From contig JBHIBR010000018.1 in assembly GCA_046759145.1 (NCBI GenBank), positions 1 to 12,788 on the forward strand: 12,788 nt of DNA, in the 5' to 3' direction. This document shows, one piece after another, positions 1 through 6,904 of the stretch. Origin of the DNA: JBHIBR01 sp046759145 [NCBI: Nitrospinota bacterium]. GTDB lineage: Bacteria > UBA8248. Both the position numbers and the translations under genes were made by a program. The notes below the pieces were generated by a model. The model saw only the letters and a program-made list of their open reading frames with translations, had not been told where the DNA came from and made no database searches. Each line of letters starts with the position of its first letter. The first letter of the stretch is position 1.

Positions 1-1
1 C

Positions 2-97
2 CGCCTGGGGGCGGACGACTACATCACGAAACCAATTGACTTGGGTCATCTGGAGGTGAGCGTCCTGGCGAAGGTCCTCGATCGCCTGGGAGACTGA
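2..97 (+). CDS. Response-regulator receiver protein, C-terminal tail only (5' end outside window)
   Basis: The reading frame enters from the left edge and gives 31 residues before TGA at 95-97. They match the end of a CheY-like receiver domain: LGADDYITKP holds the acidic loop after alpha-4 and the invariant Lys-Pro of beta-5, followed by an alpha-5 helix (about LGHLEVSVLAKVLDRL). The protein ends directly after the receiver, so no DNA-binding output domain follows. It could be a single-domain regulator or a protein whose other domains lie upstream. The Lys-Pro-x-Asp-Leu-Gly-x-Leu-Glu pattern recurs in the next gene, so the two may be tandem paralogues. The family call is firm; the partner and output are unknown. 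Confidence 0.8.
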   Translation, partial: RLGADDYITKPIDLGHLEVSVLAKVLDRLGD

Positions 98-173
98 CGG
101 GAGGGACGGACCCCGTTCATTTCGACATGGGGAACAGGCCCATTTGGCCTGCGGGAGGCGAGGAGAAGGAGAT

Positions 174-542
174 ATGGCGAAGGTCTTAGCGGTGGATGAT
201 GAGCCGGAGACTCTCACCTTTCTGGTCCGCTTTCTCCGGGAGCTCGGCCACGAGGTAGTGACGGCGGCCAGCGGGGCGGAGGCCCTGGAAAAGGCAGAGG
301 CAAATCCCCCCCACGTGGTCCTTCTGGACGTCAAGATGCCCGGACTTGACGGCCTGGAGGTCTTGCGCCGCCTGCGGGGCCGAGGGGTGCCCGTGATCCT
401 GGTGACAGCGATGGCGGAGGAGGCCTTGCGCCGCCGGGACCGTTGCGCCCTCGAGGGAACGCCCTATTTGGCGAAGCCCGTGGACTTGGGCTCCCTGGAG
501 ATGGCCCTGGGAGGCGCCATCGCACCTAGGCCCCCTTCATGA
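174..542 (+). CDS. Single-domain response regulator (CheY-like receiver)
   Basis: A 122-residue stand-alone receiver that should accept a phosphate from a histidine kinase. Visible family residues are the acidic pair D8-D9 after beta-1, the phosphoacceptor D52 in LLDVKMPGLDG, the switch Thr T78 in ILVTAM, and K101 in LAKP. The loop before K101 reads CALEGTPYLAKP and lacks the usual GADD, so this end is diverged. There is no output domain; it probably acts by protein contact or in a phosphorelay. ATG174 is chosen because AGGAG/AAGGAG at 161-170 sits just upstream; an in-frame TTG at 144 lacks this. A 6-bp inverted repeat (135-140/146-151) precedes it. Its stop overlaps the next start as ATGA, which implies translational coupling to the GAF sensor. 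Confidence 0.88.
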   Translation: MAKVLAVDDEPETLTFLVRFLRELGHEVVTAASGAEALEKAEANPPHVVLLDVKMPGLDGLEVLRRLRGRGVPVILVTAMAEEALRRRDRCALEGTPYLAKPVDLGSLEMALGGAIAPRPPS

Positions 543-727
543 CCATCGGGCCATCCTGGCGCGCGCTCGCGGGACTCAGCCAGCTCATCTCCTCCTCCCT
601 GGACACCGAGGAGGTCCTCCAGGCCATCTGCCGCTCTGCGGCCGAGGTGATGGGCGTGCCCTGGGCGCGCCTCTGGGTGATGGATGAGGGGAGGGAGACG
701 CTCCGGCTCGCGGCGGCCGTGGGCTTC
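539..727 (+). pseudogene. GAF-domain sensor (probable histidine kinase), 5' fragment cut at the junction
   Basis: About 63 codons read like the start of a GAF sensor domain: a helix LAGLSQLISSSLDTEEVLQAI (residues 11-31), then MGVPWARLWVMDE and LRLAAAVGF. Proteins with this start, next to receiver genes, are often sensor kinases, but no kinase domain is present here. After residue 63 the frame stays open to a stop at 875-877, yet the remaining 49 residues are the antisense of a cyclase gene and have no GAF character. The gene is therefore truncated, and the 112-residue fusion reading frame is probably not a natural protein. The ATG overlaps the receiver stop and has no Shine-Dalgarno site of its own. 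Confidence 0.65.
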
Positions 728-826
728 GTGGTCCCAGTACGTGATGACCTGCTCCTGGGGCTCCATGGCGCCGTTCATGATCGGCACGCCGAGGTCCACG
801 ATGCGACACTTGGGCCACTCGACCAT
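710..826 (-). pseudogene. Cyclase-family protein (kynurenine formamidase-like), 5' fragment cut at the junction
   Basis: Read from ATG826 the minus strand gives MVEWPKCRIVDLGVPIMNGA, then a VITYWDHEAHGRR stretch. This resembles the N-terminus of cyclase-family metal-dependent hydrolases (IVDLS-x-P-I-x-NGM, then (I)TYxDHxxGAR). Known relatives hydrolyse N-formylkynurenine or cyclic amides and esters. The catalytic HxGTHxDxPxH motif should come further on but is missing, because the sequence switches to an antisense GAF gene after about residue 39. The frame stays open to 464 without cyclase character. The start lies 77 nt after the SDR stop, so this was probably the next gene of the same operon. 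There is no clear AGGAGG; a run of nine G on this strand (plus-strand C9, 833-841) lies six bases upstream of the ATG. Confidence 0.6.
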
Positions 827-903
827 GGCGGTCCCCCCCCCGCGCCGCTCGGCGCTTGTGAAGGTTCTTCCCTCTGACTCTCCTATCCGCGGCCCACGGG
901 TGG

Positions 904-1650
904 CTAACCCATCACGAGTCCGCCGTTCACGTCCAGGCACACTCCCGTGATGTAGGACGCCTCATCGGACGCCAGGAAAAGAGCCGCAGCGGCGACATCC
1001 TCCGGCTGGCCCAGGCGGCCGAGCGGGATCTGAGCCAGGAGCGCCTCCCGGCGGCTGGGCAGCCACTCCTCGGTCAGGGGGGTGACCGTAGGGCCGGGCG
1101 CGATGGCGTTGACCGTGATGCCGTAGGGTCCGAGCGCCTTGGCCAACGACCGCGTGAGCCCGATGACGCCCGCCTTGGAGGCAGCGTAGGGGGCGCCCGC
1201 AGCGACGCCGCCCGAACGCCAGGCCGAGGAGGAGAGGCTCACGATGCGCCCGTAGCGCCGGGCCATCATGGGCTCCGCCACGGCGCGGCTGAAGAGGAAA
1301 GCCCCTTTGAGGTTCACGCCCAGCACCCGGTCCCAGTCCTCTTCGGTGTACTCGAGAAAGGGCTTCTTCGGGGAGATGCCGGCGTTGTTGACGAGGATGT
1401 CCACCTGCCCGAACTCGGCGAGGGTCGCCTCGACAACCCGCCTGGCGTCGGCCGACCGGCTTACGTCGGCCGCCTGCGGGACGGCCTGGTGGCCCGCCGC
1501 CACGAGCTCGCGGCAGAGGGCCTCCGCTGCCGCGCTGTTCTGGTCGCAGGCCACGACCCGCGCTCCCTCCCGGGCAAAGGCGAGGGCGATCTCGCGTCCG
1601 ATGCCGCGCCCGCCGCCGGTGATGAAGGCCACTCGGTCCGCCAGTTTCAT
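904..1650 (-). CDS. SDR-family NAD(P)-dependent oxidoreductase (FabG-like)
   Basis: A 248-residue classical short-chain dehydrogenase/reductase interconverting an alcohol and a ketone; the substrate is unknown. The Rossmann motif TGGGRGIG is at 11-18. D36 at the end of beta-2 suggests NAD(H) rather than NADP(H). NNAG is at 88-91, N113, the serine cluster 138-142 supplies the catalytic Ser, and YAASK at 155-159 gives Tyr155/Lys159. NAIAPGPTVT (181-190) and the C-terminal SYITGVCLDVNGG are typical. There is no signal peptide, so it is cytoplasmic. The start is supported by AGGAGG (1656-1661), five bases upstream. It lies 111 nt after the ligase, in the same direction. FabG itself is unlikely because no other fatty-acid synthesis genes are present; a catabolic role is inferred. 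Confidence 0.93.
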   Translation of the reverse strand: MKLADRVAFITGGGRGIGREIALAFAREGARVVACDQNSAAAEALCRELVAAGHQAVPQAADVSRSADARRVVEATLAEFGQVDILVNNAGISPKKPFLEYTEEDWDRVLGVNLKGAFLFSRAVAEPMMARRYGRIVSLSSSAWRSGGVAAGAPYAASKAGVIGLTRSLAKALGPYGITVNAIAPGPTVTPLTEEWLPSRREALLAQIPLGRLGQPEDVAAAALFLASDEASYITGVCLDVNGGLVMG

Positions 1651-1719
1651 GGGTTCCTCCTCACGTTGACGAATTCGCGGCGATCTCGAGGCACTTCTCT
1701 GCGTTGGGCGGCATGCCGA

Positions 1720-1742
1720 GGCCCGCCCGCCCCTCGCGGGCC
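1720..1742 (-). repeat. Inverted repeat (7-bp stem, 9-nt loop) between ligase and SDR genes
   Basis: GGCCCGC (1720-1726) and GCGGGCC (1736-1742) are perfect reverse complements around a 9-nt loop. In minus-strand RNA the stem lies just after the ligase stop (1762) and before the SDR ribosome binding site. No T-run follows it, so it is not a normal intrinsic terminator. It may be an mRNA-protecting or attenuating stem. In such GC-rich sequence a 7-bp stem could be chance. Confidence 0.4.
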
Positions 1743-1761
1743 CTTTAGGCTCTTAGCTCCG

Positions 1762-3333
1762 CTACTTCAGCGCCCTCCGGAGGATCTTCCCGCTTCGCGA
1801 CTTGGGGACGGCCTCGATGAACTCCACTTCCCGAATCTGCTTGTAGCCGGACACCCGCTCGCGGACGAAGGCCATGATCTCTTCCGGTGAGGGTCTCTCC
1901 CCCTCCCTGCTCACGATAAACGCTTTGGGGACCTCCCCTGCTTCGGGGTCGGGTTTCCCCACAACCGCTGCGTCGGCCACCTGCGGATGTTGATGGAGCA
2001 ACGCCTCCAACTCCGCCGGGGCGACGGAGAAGCCTTTGTACTTGATCATCTCCTTTTTCCGGTCGGCTATGAAGACGTAGCCGTCCTCGTCCACGCGGAC
2101 GATGTCGCCCGTGTAGAGCCAGCCGTCCCGCAGGGCCCGGGCCGTCTCCTCGGGGGCGTTCCAGTAGCCCTTCATGATATGGGGCCCCCGGAGGATGAGT
2201 TCGCCGACTTCGCCGGGGGGAAGCTCCTGTTCGCCCGTCTCCAAGTCCACCACCTTCTGCTCCTCGTCCGAGACGGGGGGACCTACCGAAGCCTCCTTCA
2301 CCCACTCCCTGACGGGCGGGTTCATGTGGGTGAGCGGCGACGCCTCGGTCAGGCCGTAGCCCATGAACGTGAGGACGCCGGTGCGCTCCTCGACGCGCCG
2401 GCGCACCGGGGGGGGCAGGTGCGCGGCCCCGCTCATGATGTAACGCAGCGAGGAGAGGTCGTACTCCTCCACGTCGGGATGGTCGGCGATGGCCAGCAGG
2501 GCAGGCGGGACGCCGTACAAGAGGGTGATCCGGTGGCGCTCGATCAGGCGGAGCACCTCCTCCACCTCGAATCGGCGCATCAAGACCTGCTTGGCGCCCG
2601 CCAGCACGAGGCCGCCCATGATCATGGTCCCGTAGATGTGGTAGAGCGGCAGGAAGAGCAGGCCGCTGTCTCGTTCGGTGATCCGGTGGTTGGCGACGAA
2701 CTGATGGTAGTTGGCCACCAGGTTGCGGTGCGTCAGCATCACTCCCTTGGGGAACCCCGTGGTGCCGCTGGAGTAGGGGAGCGCCATGAGGTCCTCGGCG
2801 GCATCCAGGGGGGGTTCGGGAGGCGGGTCGGGCGGATGGGCCAGGATCCACTCCTCGAAGCGCGGGAAGCCGCGCCGCTCTCCGCCCACGGCGATCACTT
2901 CCCGGAGCGCGGGCAGCTCCTTCCGGATGGCCTCGACGATGGGGATCAGCTCGCCGGCCGCCACGAGGAGCTTTGCACCCGAATCGCGGAGCTGGTGGGT
3001 CGCCTCGGCTTCCTTGTAGGAGGGGTTGAGCGGGGTGAACACCGCGCCCGCCTTGGAGCAGCCGAAGGCGGCGATCTCGAACTCGGCCGAGTTGGGAAGG
3101 AACAGAGCCATCCGGTCGCCGGGAGCGACGCCCGCTGCCCTGAGGGCGTGGGCGAACGCGTTGGAGAGGCAATCCAGCTCGCGGAAGGTGAGTTCCGCCT
3201 CCCCCTCCCCCTCCACCAGGGCCACGCCGTCGGGCCTGCGCTCGCAGGCCGTCCGGAGGAGCCCGTGGAAGGGATAGTCCGGGTAGTGGAGGGGCGGCCG
3301 GGAGTACGGAGGCAATTCTCGAGAGGAGCTCAT
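1762..3333 (-). CDS. AMP-forming acyl-CoA synthetase/ligase (ANL superfamily, 4-coumarate-CoA-ligase-like)
   Basis: A 523-residue adenylating enzyme expected to activate a carboxylic acid with ATP and form the CoA thioester. The AMP-binding P-loop YSSGTTGFPKG is at 187-197. LPLYHIYG (228-235) and YGLTEASP (326-333) line the acid and adenine site. TGD is at 408-410. The hinge region ADRKKEMIKYKG (423-434) carries the ribose-binding region and R425. The C-terminal lid ends in PKSRSGKILRR with catalytic K516. Length fits 4CL-type enzymes (about 520-560). ATG3333 is chosen because the 4CL-like N-terminus begins there. Its ribosome site is poor (GGGGGA upstream), and in-frame ATGs at 3378 and 3396 are no better. 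The frame is open further upstream, up to 3888, but that part is not ligase-like. The acid substrate is unknown, probably a product of the neighbouring hydrolase. Confidence 0.93.
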   Translation of the reverse strand: MSSSRELPPYSRPPLHYPDYPFHGLLRTACERRPDGVALVEGEGEAELTFRELDCLSNAFAHALRAAGVAPGDRMALFLPNSAEFEIAAFGCSKAGAVFTPLNPSYKEAEATHQLRDSGAKLLVAAGELIPIVEAIRKELPALREVIAVGGERRGFPRFEEWILAHPPDPPPEPPLDAAEDLMALPYSSGTTGFPKGVMLTHRNLVANYHQFVANHRITERDSGLLFLPLYHIYGTMIMGGLVLAGAKQVLMRRFEVEEVLRLIERHRITLLYGVPPALLAIADHPDVEEYDLSSLRYIMSGAAHLPPPVRRRVEERTGVLTFMGYGLTEASPLTHMNPPVREWVKEASVGPPVSDEEQKVVDLETGEQELPPGEVGELILRGPHIMKGYWNAPEETARALRDGWLYTGDIVRVDEDGYVFIADRKKEMIKYKGFSVAPAELEALLHQHPQVADAAVVGKPDPEAGEVPKAFIVSREGERPSPEEIMAFVRERVSGYKQIREVEFIEAVPKSRSGKILRRALK

Positions 3334-3640
3334 GCCTGTCCCCCACGTTTCCCCGCCTGGGGCAACCTGTTGAAACATGAGGTGAACAAAGTGCATCCCG
3401 GTGCGATAAGAATAGCCACGGCCGCCTCCGTCCGCAAGCCGGGTTCCCGACGACGCGATGGGGGGGCACGCCTCGCGGAGCCTGCGGGCCAGGGGGGCCA
3501 TCTGCTCGAGGAAGACGTCGTCGGGAAGCTGAGGGGCGTGGGCGCAAGCCTGCGCCACGAGGAGAAAGTCTCGGCGCGCGCGGGGCGGCCCCCTGCGTCC
3601 GGTCCGCCCGGATGGCGGCGAGCCCCTCTCCCTTTCCGCC
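3334..3640 (-). other. 307-nt gap between hydrolase and ligase, with a coding-like stretch of unknown origin
   Basis: This is the longest gap inside the minus-strand cluster; no complete gene is visible. In the ligase frame about 40 codons (3570 down to about 3450) read like ordinary protein: DFLLVAQACAHAPQLP, then DDVFLEQMAPLARRLREAC. Nearly all third positions are G or C, as in the genes around it. No independent start or stop frames it. It could be the relic of a lost gene, an N-terminal ligase extension, or chance openness in GC-rich DNA. I do not recognise the family. The rest of the gap shows no promoter or terminator that I can defend. Confidence 0.4.
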
Positions 3641-4879
3641 TCAGCCGCGGAGGGCGCGGCGGCTGTCCCACCAGGGCGGGCGGGCGTCGCCTTCAGTGAT
3701 TCGCCCGTCCTTCTCGAAGTAGATTTGCCGGCTGTGGTTGCGCCCAAACTTGCCGGCCAGGGCGGCGACGAGCCAGTCCGCGCCCAAGGAGAGGAAGTCC
3801 TGTCCCACCCCGCCGAGGGGGTGATACTCATTGCCGAACACCCACAGCTCGCGCGGCTTGGGGATCTCCTCCCAGTTCTTGAGGACATGGTCGAGAGGCG
3901 TGAGCTCGTCGAACTCGCCGTGCATCCAGAGCAGCGGGCACTCGACCCTGGGCAGCACCTCCCGCAGGTTGAGCTGGGGCATGAGTTCCTCGTCGAACCT
4001 CCTCTCGTCCGTGTAGCCCGCCATGTTCATGTAGTTCGCCTTGAAGTTGGGCTGGGCGACGTTGAAGATGATGTGCAGGTCGTAGCCCGTGCAGCCCATG
4101 GCCGTGGCGCTCGCCCGGATGCGCGAGTCGTGGGCGCAGATGCGGGCGCCCCAGTAGCTGCCCATGGAGACGCCGAAGTGGACGATCCTGCGGGCGTTCA
4201 CCTCGGGGCGCCTCACCAGCCAGTCGATGAACCTGCTCCCCGCCCGCTCGTAGTTCGTCGCATCCACCTTGCCGCCGATGGTGAGCGACTCGCCCTGGCC
4301 GGGGCCGTCCATCGAGAGGGCCGCGAAGCCCCGCGGGATGTAGTGGCGCATGATGACGGCGTGCCAGTCCTCCTTGAACATGTCCATCCCGGGGCCGAGG
4401 AGGATGCAGGGGAAGGGTCCCCTCCCCGGCGGGGCGTAGTAGATGCCGAAGATCCTCTTGCCCTTCTCGAAGGGAAGCTCCACCCGCCGGATGCGGGCCT
4501 CATCCGTGTGCTGGGCCACCTTGGTGTGGCAGGCGGCGACCTTGCGCTGGAAGTGGCGCTTGCGCGCGTCGTCCTGGTAGTAGCTGTACTGGGCCCGCCC
4601 GTAGAGGAGCATGGCGCGCGCGTAGAAGTCGCGCGCGGCCAGGGGGTAGCCCCGCCGCTCGGCCCAGATGGCCTTGCGCTCGATCTCCTGGGCCGTCTCG
4701 GCGAAGGCCCGCGGGAAGTGGAGCGTCGAGCCGACCTTGCCGAAGACCCGGTCGACGTCGGAGTGGTAGTAGCCGATCTCCTCGAAGATGCCGCGGACCT
4801 CGGGGTGCAGGACGTCCCAGCCGCCCAACGTCACCAGCGCGTCCAGGACCCACCGCTGTCCTTGCCGTTGCGTCGCCAT
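3641..4879 (-). CDS. Alpha/beta hydrolase, 2,6-dihydropseudooxynicotine hydrolase-like/FrsA-like
   Basis: A 412-residue serine hydrolase with a long N-terminal helical region (about 1-135) before the alpha/beta core. The nucleophile elbow GVSMG is at 236-240 (S238). D324 in MHGEFDELTP and H353 in GNEYHPLGG complete the triad. An oxyanion-type LLGPGMDMFKEDW is at 160-172, and SMDGPGQGES at 189-198. The helical cap-like N-terminus and triad spacing resemble the group containing 2,6-dihydropseudooxynicotine hydrolase, which cleaves a C-C bond in nicotine breakdown; relatives are esterases or amidases, so the reaction is not settled. No signal peptide: cytoplasmic. GGGAG lies about seven bases before ATG4879. 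It follows the ABC ATPase by 70 nt in the same direction, so its substrate may be what the importer delivers. Confidence 0.85.
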   Translation of the reverse strand: MATQRQGQRWVLDALVTLGGWDVLHPEVRGIFEEIGYYHSDVDRVFGKVGSTLHFPRAFAETAQEIERKAIWAERRGYPLAARDFYARAMLLYGRAQYSYYQDDARKRHFQRKVAACHTKVAQHTDEARIRRVELPFEKGKRIFGIYYAPPGRGPFPCILLGPGMDMFKEDWHAVIMRHYIPRGFAALSMDGPGQGESLTIGGKVDATNYERAGSRFIDWLVRRPEVNARRIVHFGVSMGSYWGARICAHDSRIRASATAMGCTGYDLHIIFNVAQPNFKANYMNMAGYTDERRFDEELMPQLNLREVLPRVECPLLWMHGEFDELTPLDHVLKNWEEIPKPRELWVFGNEYHPLGGVGQDFLSLGADWLVAALAGKFGRNHSRQIYFEKDGRITEGDARPPWWDSRRALRG

Positions 4880-4949
4880 GGGCTTTCTCCCGTTTGAAGA
4901 GAGCGCGCGAGGAAGGATGTCTGCGAGAGCGCGTGCGCCCCCGCGGGGG

Positions 4950-6023
4950 TCAGCGGATCCGTTTCCCGTCCCCGTCGAAGAGGTAAAGGCGATCGGGGTC
5001 GAACGAGATGCCCAGGCGGTCGCCCTCGCGGAAGGGCTTCGTCCCCTCGACGACGGCGATGAGGGGCCTCTCGCCGCCGTGGTCGAAATAGAGGAGGGTG
5101 TCCTTCCCGAGGGGCTCGACCAGCCGGACCTCGCCCTGGAAGGCTCCCGCGTCCTCGCCCACCGAGAGGTGCTCGGGCCGGAAGCCGAGGGTGGCCGCGC
5201 CCGGAGCCACGGCCGGAATCTCGGGCGGCAGGTCGACCGTGAACGTCGGCCCCCGGAAACGGGCGGCCTCTCCCTCTTTGTGGATCTGGCCCGGGATGAG
5301 GTTCATCGAGGGGCTGCCGAAGAAGTCCGCGACGAAGTAGCTGACCGGGTCGCCGTAGATCTCCAGCGGTCGCCCCACCTGCTCGATGACGCCGTCGCGC
5401 ATGACGACGATGCGGTCGGCGAGGGTCATCGCCTCCTCCTGGTCGTGGGTCACGTAGATGAAGGTCTTCTCCAGCTCCTGGTGGAGGCGGTCGACCTCGG
5501 CCCGCATCTCCCGGCGCAGCTTGGCGTCCAGGCTGGAGAGGGGCTCGTCGAGGAGGAAGGCCGAGGGCTCGGTGATGAGGGTGCGCGCCACGGCGACGCG
5601 CTGGGCCTCGCCGCCCGAGCACTGGCCCGGCAGCTTGTCGAGGAGGTGGCCGATCCGGACCATCTCGGCCACCTCCCGCACCCGTCTTCTACGCGTCTCC
5701 CGGTCGACTTTCTTCATCCGCGGTCCGAACTCGATGTTCTCGGCCACCGTCTTGTGGGGGAAGAGGGCGAGGTTCTGGAAGACCATCCCGAGGTTCCGCT
5801 GGCCCGGCTCGAGGTCGTTGACCAGGCGGCCGTCGATGTAGACCTCCCCGGCGGTGGGCTCCTCGAAGCCGGCGATCATCCGGAGCGCGGTCGTCTTCCC
5901 GCAGCCCGAGGGCCCGACGAGGACGAGGAACTCCCCCTCCTCGACGACGAGGTTGAATTCCTTGACCGCCTCGACCCCCCCGGCGAACACCTTGCGCAGG
6001 TTCTTGATCTCGATCCGCGCCAC
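4950..6023 (-). CDS. ABC transporter ATP-binding subunit (MalK/UgpC-like, carbohydrate-type importer)
   Basis: A 357-residue cytoplasmic ATPase that powers the adjacent permeases. Walker A GPSGCGKT is at 37-44, Q-loop Q83, signature CSGGEAQR at 135-142, Walker B AFLLDEP at 155-161, D-loop SSLD at 163-166, and switch H193. A C-terminal regulatory/OB (TOBE-like) region from about 240 carries FGSPSMN (235-241) and GFRPEH (280-285), typical of CUT1-class ATPases. The signature departs from the usual LSGGQQQR (Leu to Cys, QQ to EA) but keeps SGG. The start is GTG6023, five bases after the upstream permease stop, with GAGGTAGG before it; no ATG fits the family N-terminus (ARIEIKNLRKVF). Substrate specificity cannot be read from this subunit. 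Confidence 0.95.
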   Translation of the reverse strand: MARIEIKNLRKVFAGGVEAVKEFNLVVEEGEFLVLVGPSGCGKTTALRMIAGFEEPTAGEVYIDGRLVNDLEPGQRNLGMVFQNLALFPHKTVAENIEFGPRMKKVDRETRRRRVREVAEMVRIGHLLDKLPGQCSGGEAQRVAVARTLITEPSAFLLDEPLSSLDAKLRREMRAEVDRLHQELEKTFIYVTHDQEEAMTLADRIVVMRDGVIEQVGRPLEIYGDPVSYFVADFFGSPSMNLIPGQIHKEGEAARFRGPTFTVDLPPEIPAVAPGAATLGFRPEHLSVGEDAGAFQGEVRLVEPLGKDTLLYFDHGGERPLIAVVEGTKPFREGDRLGISFDPDRLYLFDGDGKRIR

Positions 6024-6028
6024 GGCAC

Positions 6029-6904
6029 CTACCTCTTCACCATGCCGAAGCTGAAGCCCCGGACGAGGTGCTTCCGGATCACGCACCCGATGATGATGAG
6101 CGGGAAGGTGATCCCCACCGCGAGGGCCGCCTGGCGGCCGTAGACGCGCCCTTCGGTCGCTCCCTCGTACTTGGCGAGCTGGATGGGCAGCGTCACCACG
6201 TCCGTCTTGGAGAGGATCAGGGCCATCAGGTACTCGCTCCACGTCAGGATGAGGACGAACAGGAAGGTCGCCACCACGCCCGAGCGCACGAGGGGGAGGA
6301 TCACCTCCCAGATCGTCCGCCATCGGCTCGCCCCGAGGATAGCGGCCGCCTGCTCCATCTCGAGGGGGATCTCGTCTATGAAGCTCTTCGTCATCCAGAC
6401 GGAATAGGGCAGGGTCGTGATTATGTACACGATGGCGAGGCCCGTGACGGTGTCCAGGAGGTGGATGGCCGAGTAGTAGAGGGTGAGCGGGACGGCCACC
6501 ACGATGGGCGGGATCATCCGGAGCATGAGGAGGTTGAACATCCGCACCTCCGAGAGGACCCGGTAGCGCGAGACCCCGTAGGCCAGAAGCGTGCCGAAGA
6601 ACACCGAGATTGCGGTGGAGGTTGTCGCGATCAGGAGGCTGTTCCTGAACGCTTCCCAGGGCGTTTGAAGCGACATGGCATATTGGGTGGTCGTCGCCTC
6701 CGTGGAAGATCCCCAGACCGCCCGATAGTTGTCCATCGTGGGCGTCCTGGACCAGTAGACGGGCGGCCAGGCAAACCACTCGTGGTCGGGTTTGAAGGAG
6801 GTCGCCACGATCCAGTAGATGGGGAAGGCGACGATCAGGAACCAGATCCCCAGCAGGGTGAAGCGGAGGAACCCGTGCATCCTGCGCTTGGTCTTGCGCT
6901 TCAC
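6029..6904 (-). CDS. ABC transporter permease, MalG-type (second membrane subunit)
   Basis: A 291-residue inner-membrane protein with six probable helices (about 12-34, 88-110, 122-143, 152-170, 206-230, 258-276). The EAA loop that docks on the ATPase is E184-QAAAILGASRW through LP at 203-204. The N-terminal SFKP (36-39) is typical of MalG-like CUT1 permeases. The start is GTG6904, which overlaps the preceding permease stop as GTGA and has GGGGGAG six bases upstream. A later ATG at 6880 (residue 9) is the alternative. The product begins with a very basic stretch (KRKTKRR), consistent with the cytoplasmic side. It should pair with the 6901-7845 permease as a heterodimer. Confidence 0.94.
   Translation of the reverse strand: MKRKTKRRMHGFLRFTLLGIWFLIVAFPIYWIVATSFKPDHEWFAWPPVYWSRTPTMDNYRAVWGSSTEATTTQYAMSLQTPWEAFRNSLLIATTSTAISVFFGTLLAYGVSRYRVLSEVRMFNLLMLRMIPPIVVAVPLTLYYSAIHLLDTVTGLAIVYIITTLPYSVWMTKSFIDEIPLEMEQAAAILGASRWRTIWEVILPLVRSGVVATFLFVLILTWSEYLMALILSKTDVVTLPIQLAKYEGATEGRVYGRQAALAVGITFPLIIIGCVIRKHLVRGFSFGMVKR

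Noticed and set aside
833-841. Run of nine C as a phase-variation tract
   Set aside because: It is outside any coding frame, in front of a truncated gene, and single homopolymers are common here and prone to sequencing error.
539-877. A 112-residue natural protein from the continuous plus-strand frame
   Set aside because: Only the first ~63 residues fit a GAF domain; the rest is the reverse of a cyclase start.
1987-3699. 570-codon open frame on the plus strand opposite the ligase
   Set aside because: It is antisense to a ligase with all catalytic motifs. Its product is an His/Gly/Asp/Glu-rich low-complexity sequence typical of the complement of GC-rich genes.
3334-3888. Ligase starting as far upstream as 3888
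   Set aside because: The first ~80 codons would overlap the hydrolase gene in another frame, and the ligase fold begins near 3333.
4938-4949. Perfect palindrome CCCCCGCGGGGG beside the ATPase stop as a regulatory site
   Set aside because: It has no loop to fold as a stem and no neighbouring signal; a simple GC run is enough explanation.
3725-6143. Plus-strand open frames of 390 and 451 codons (3725-4897, 4788-6143)
   Set aside because: They lie opposite the hydrolase and ABC ATPase, lack domain motifs, and reflect the absence of stops in GC-rich antisense.
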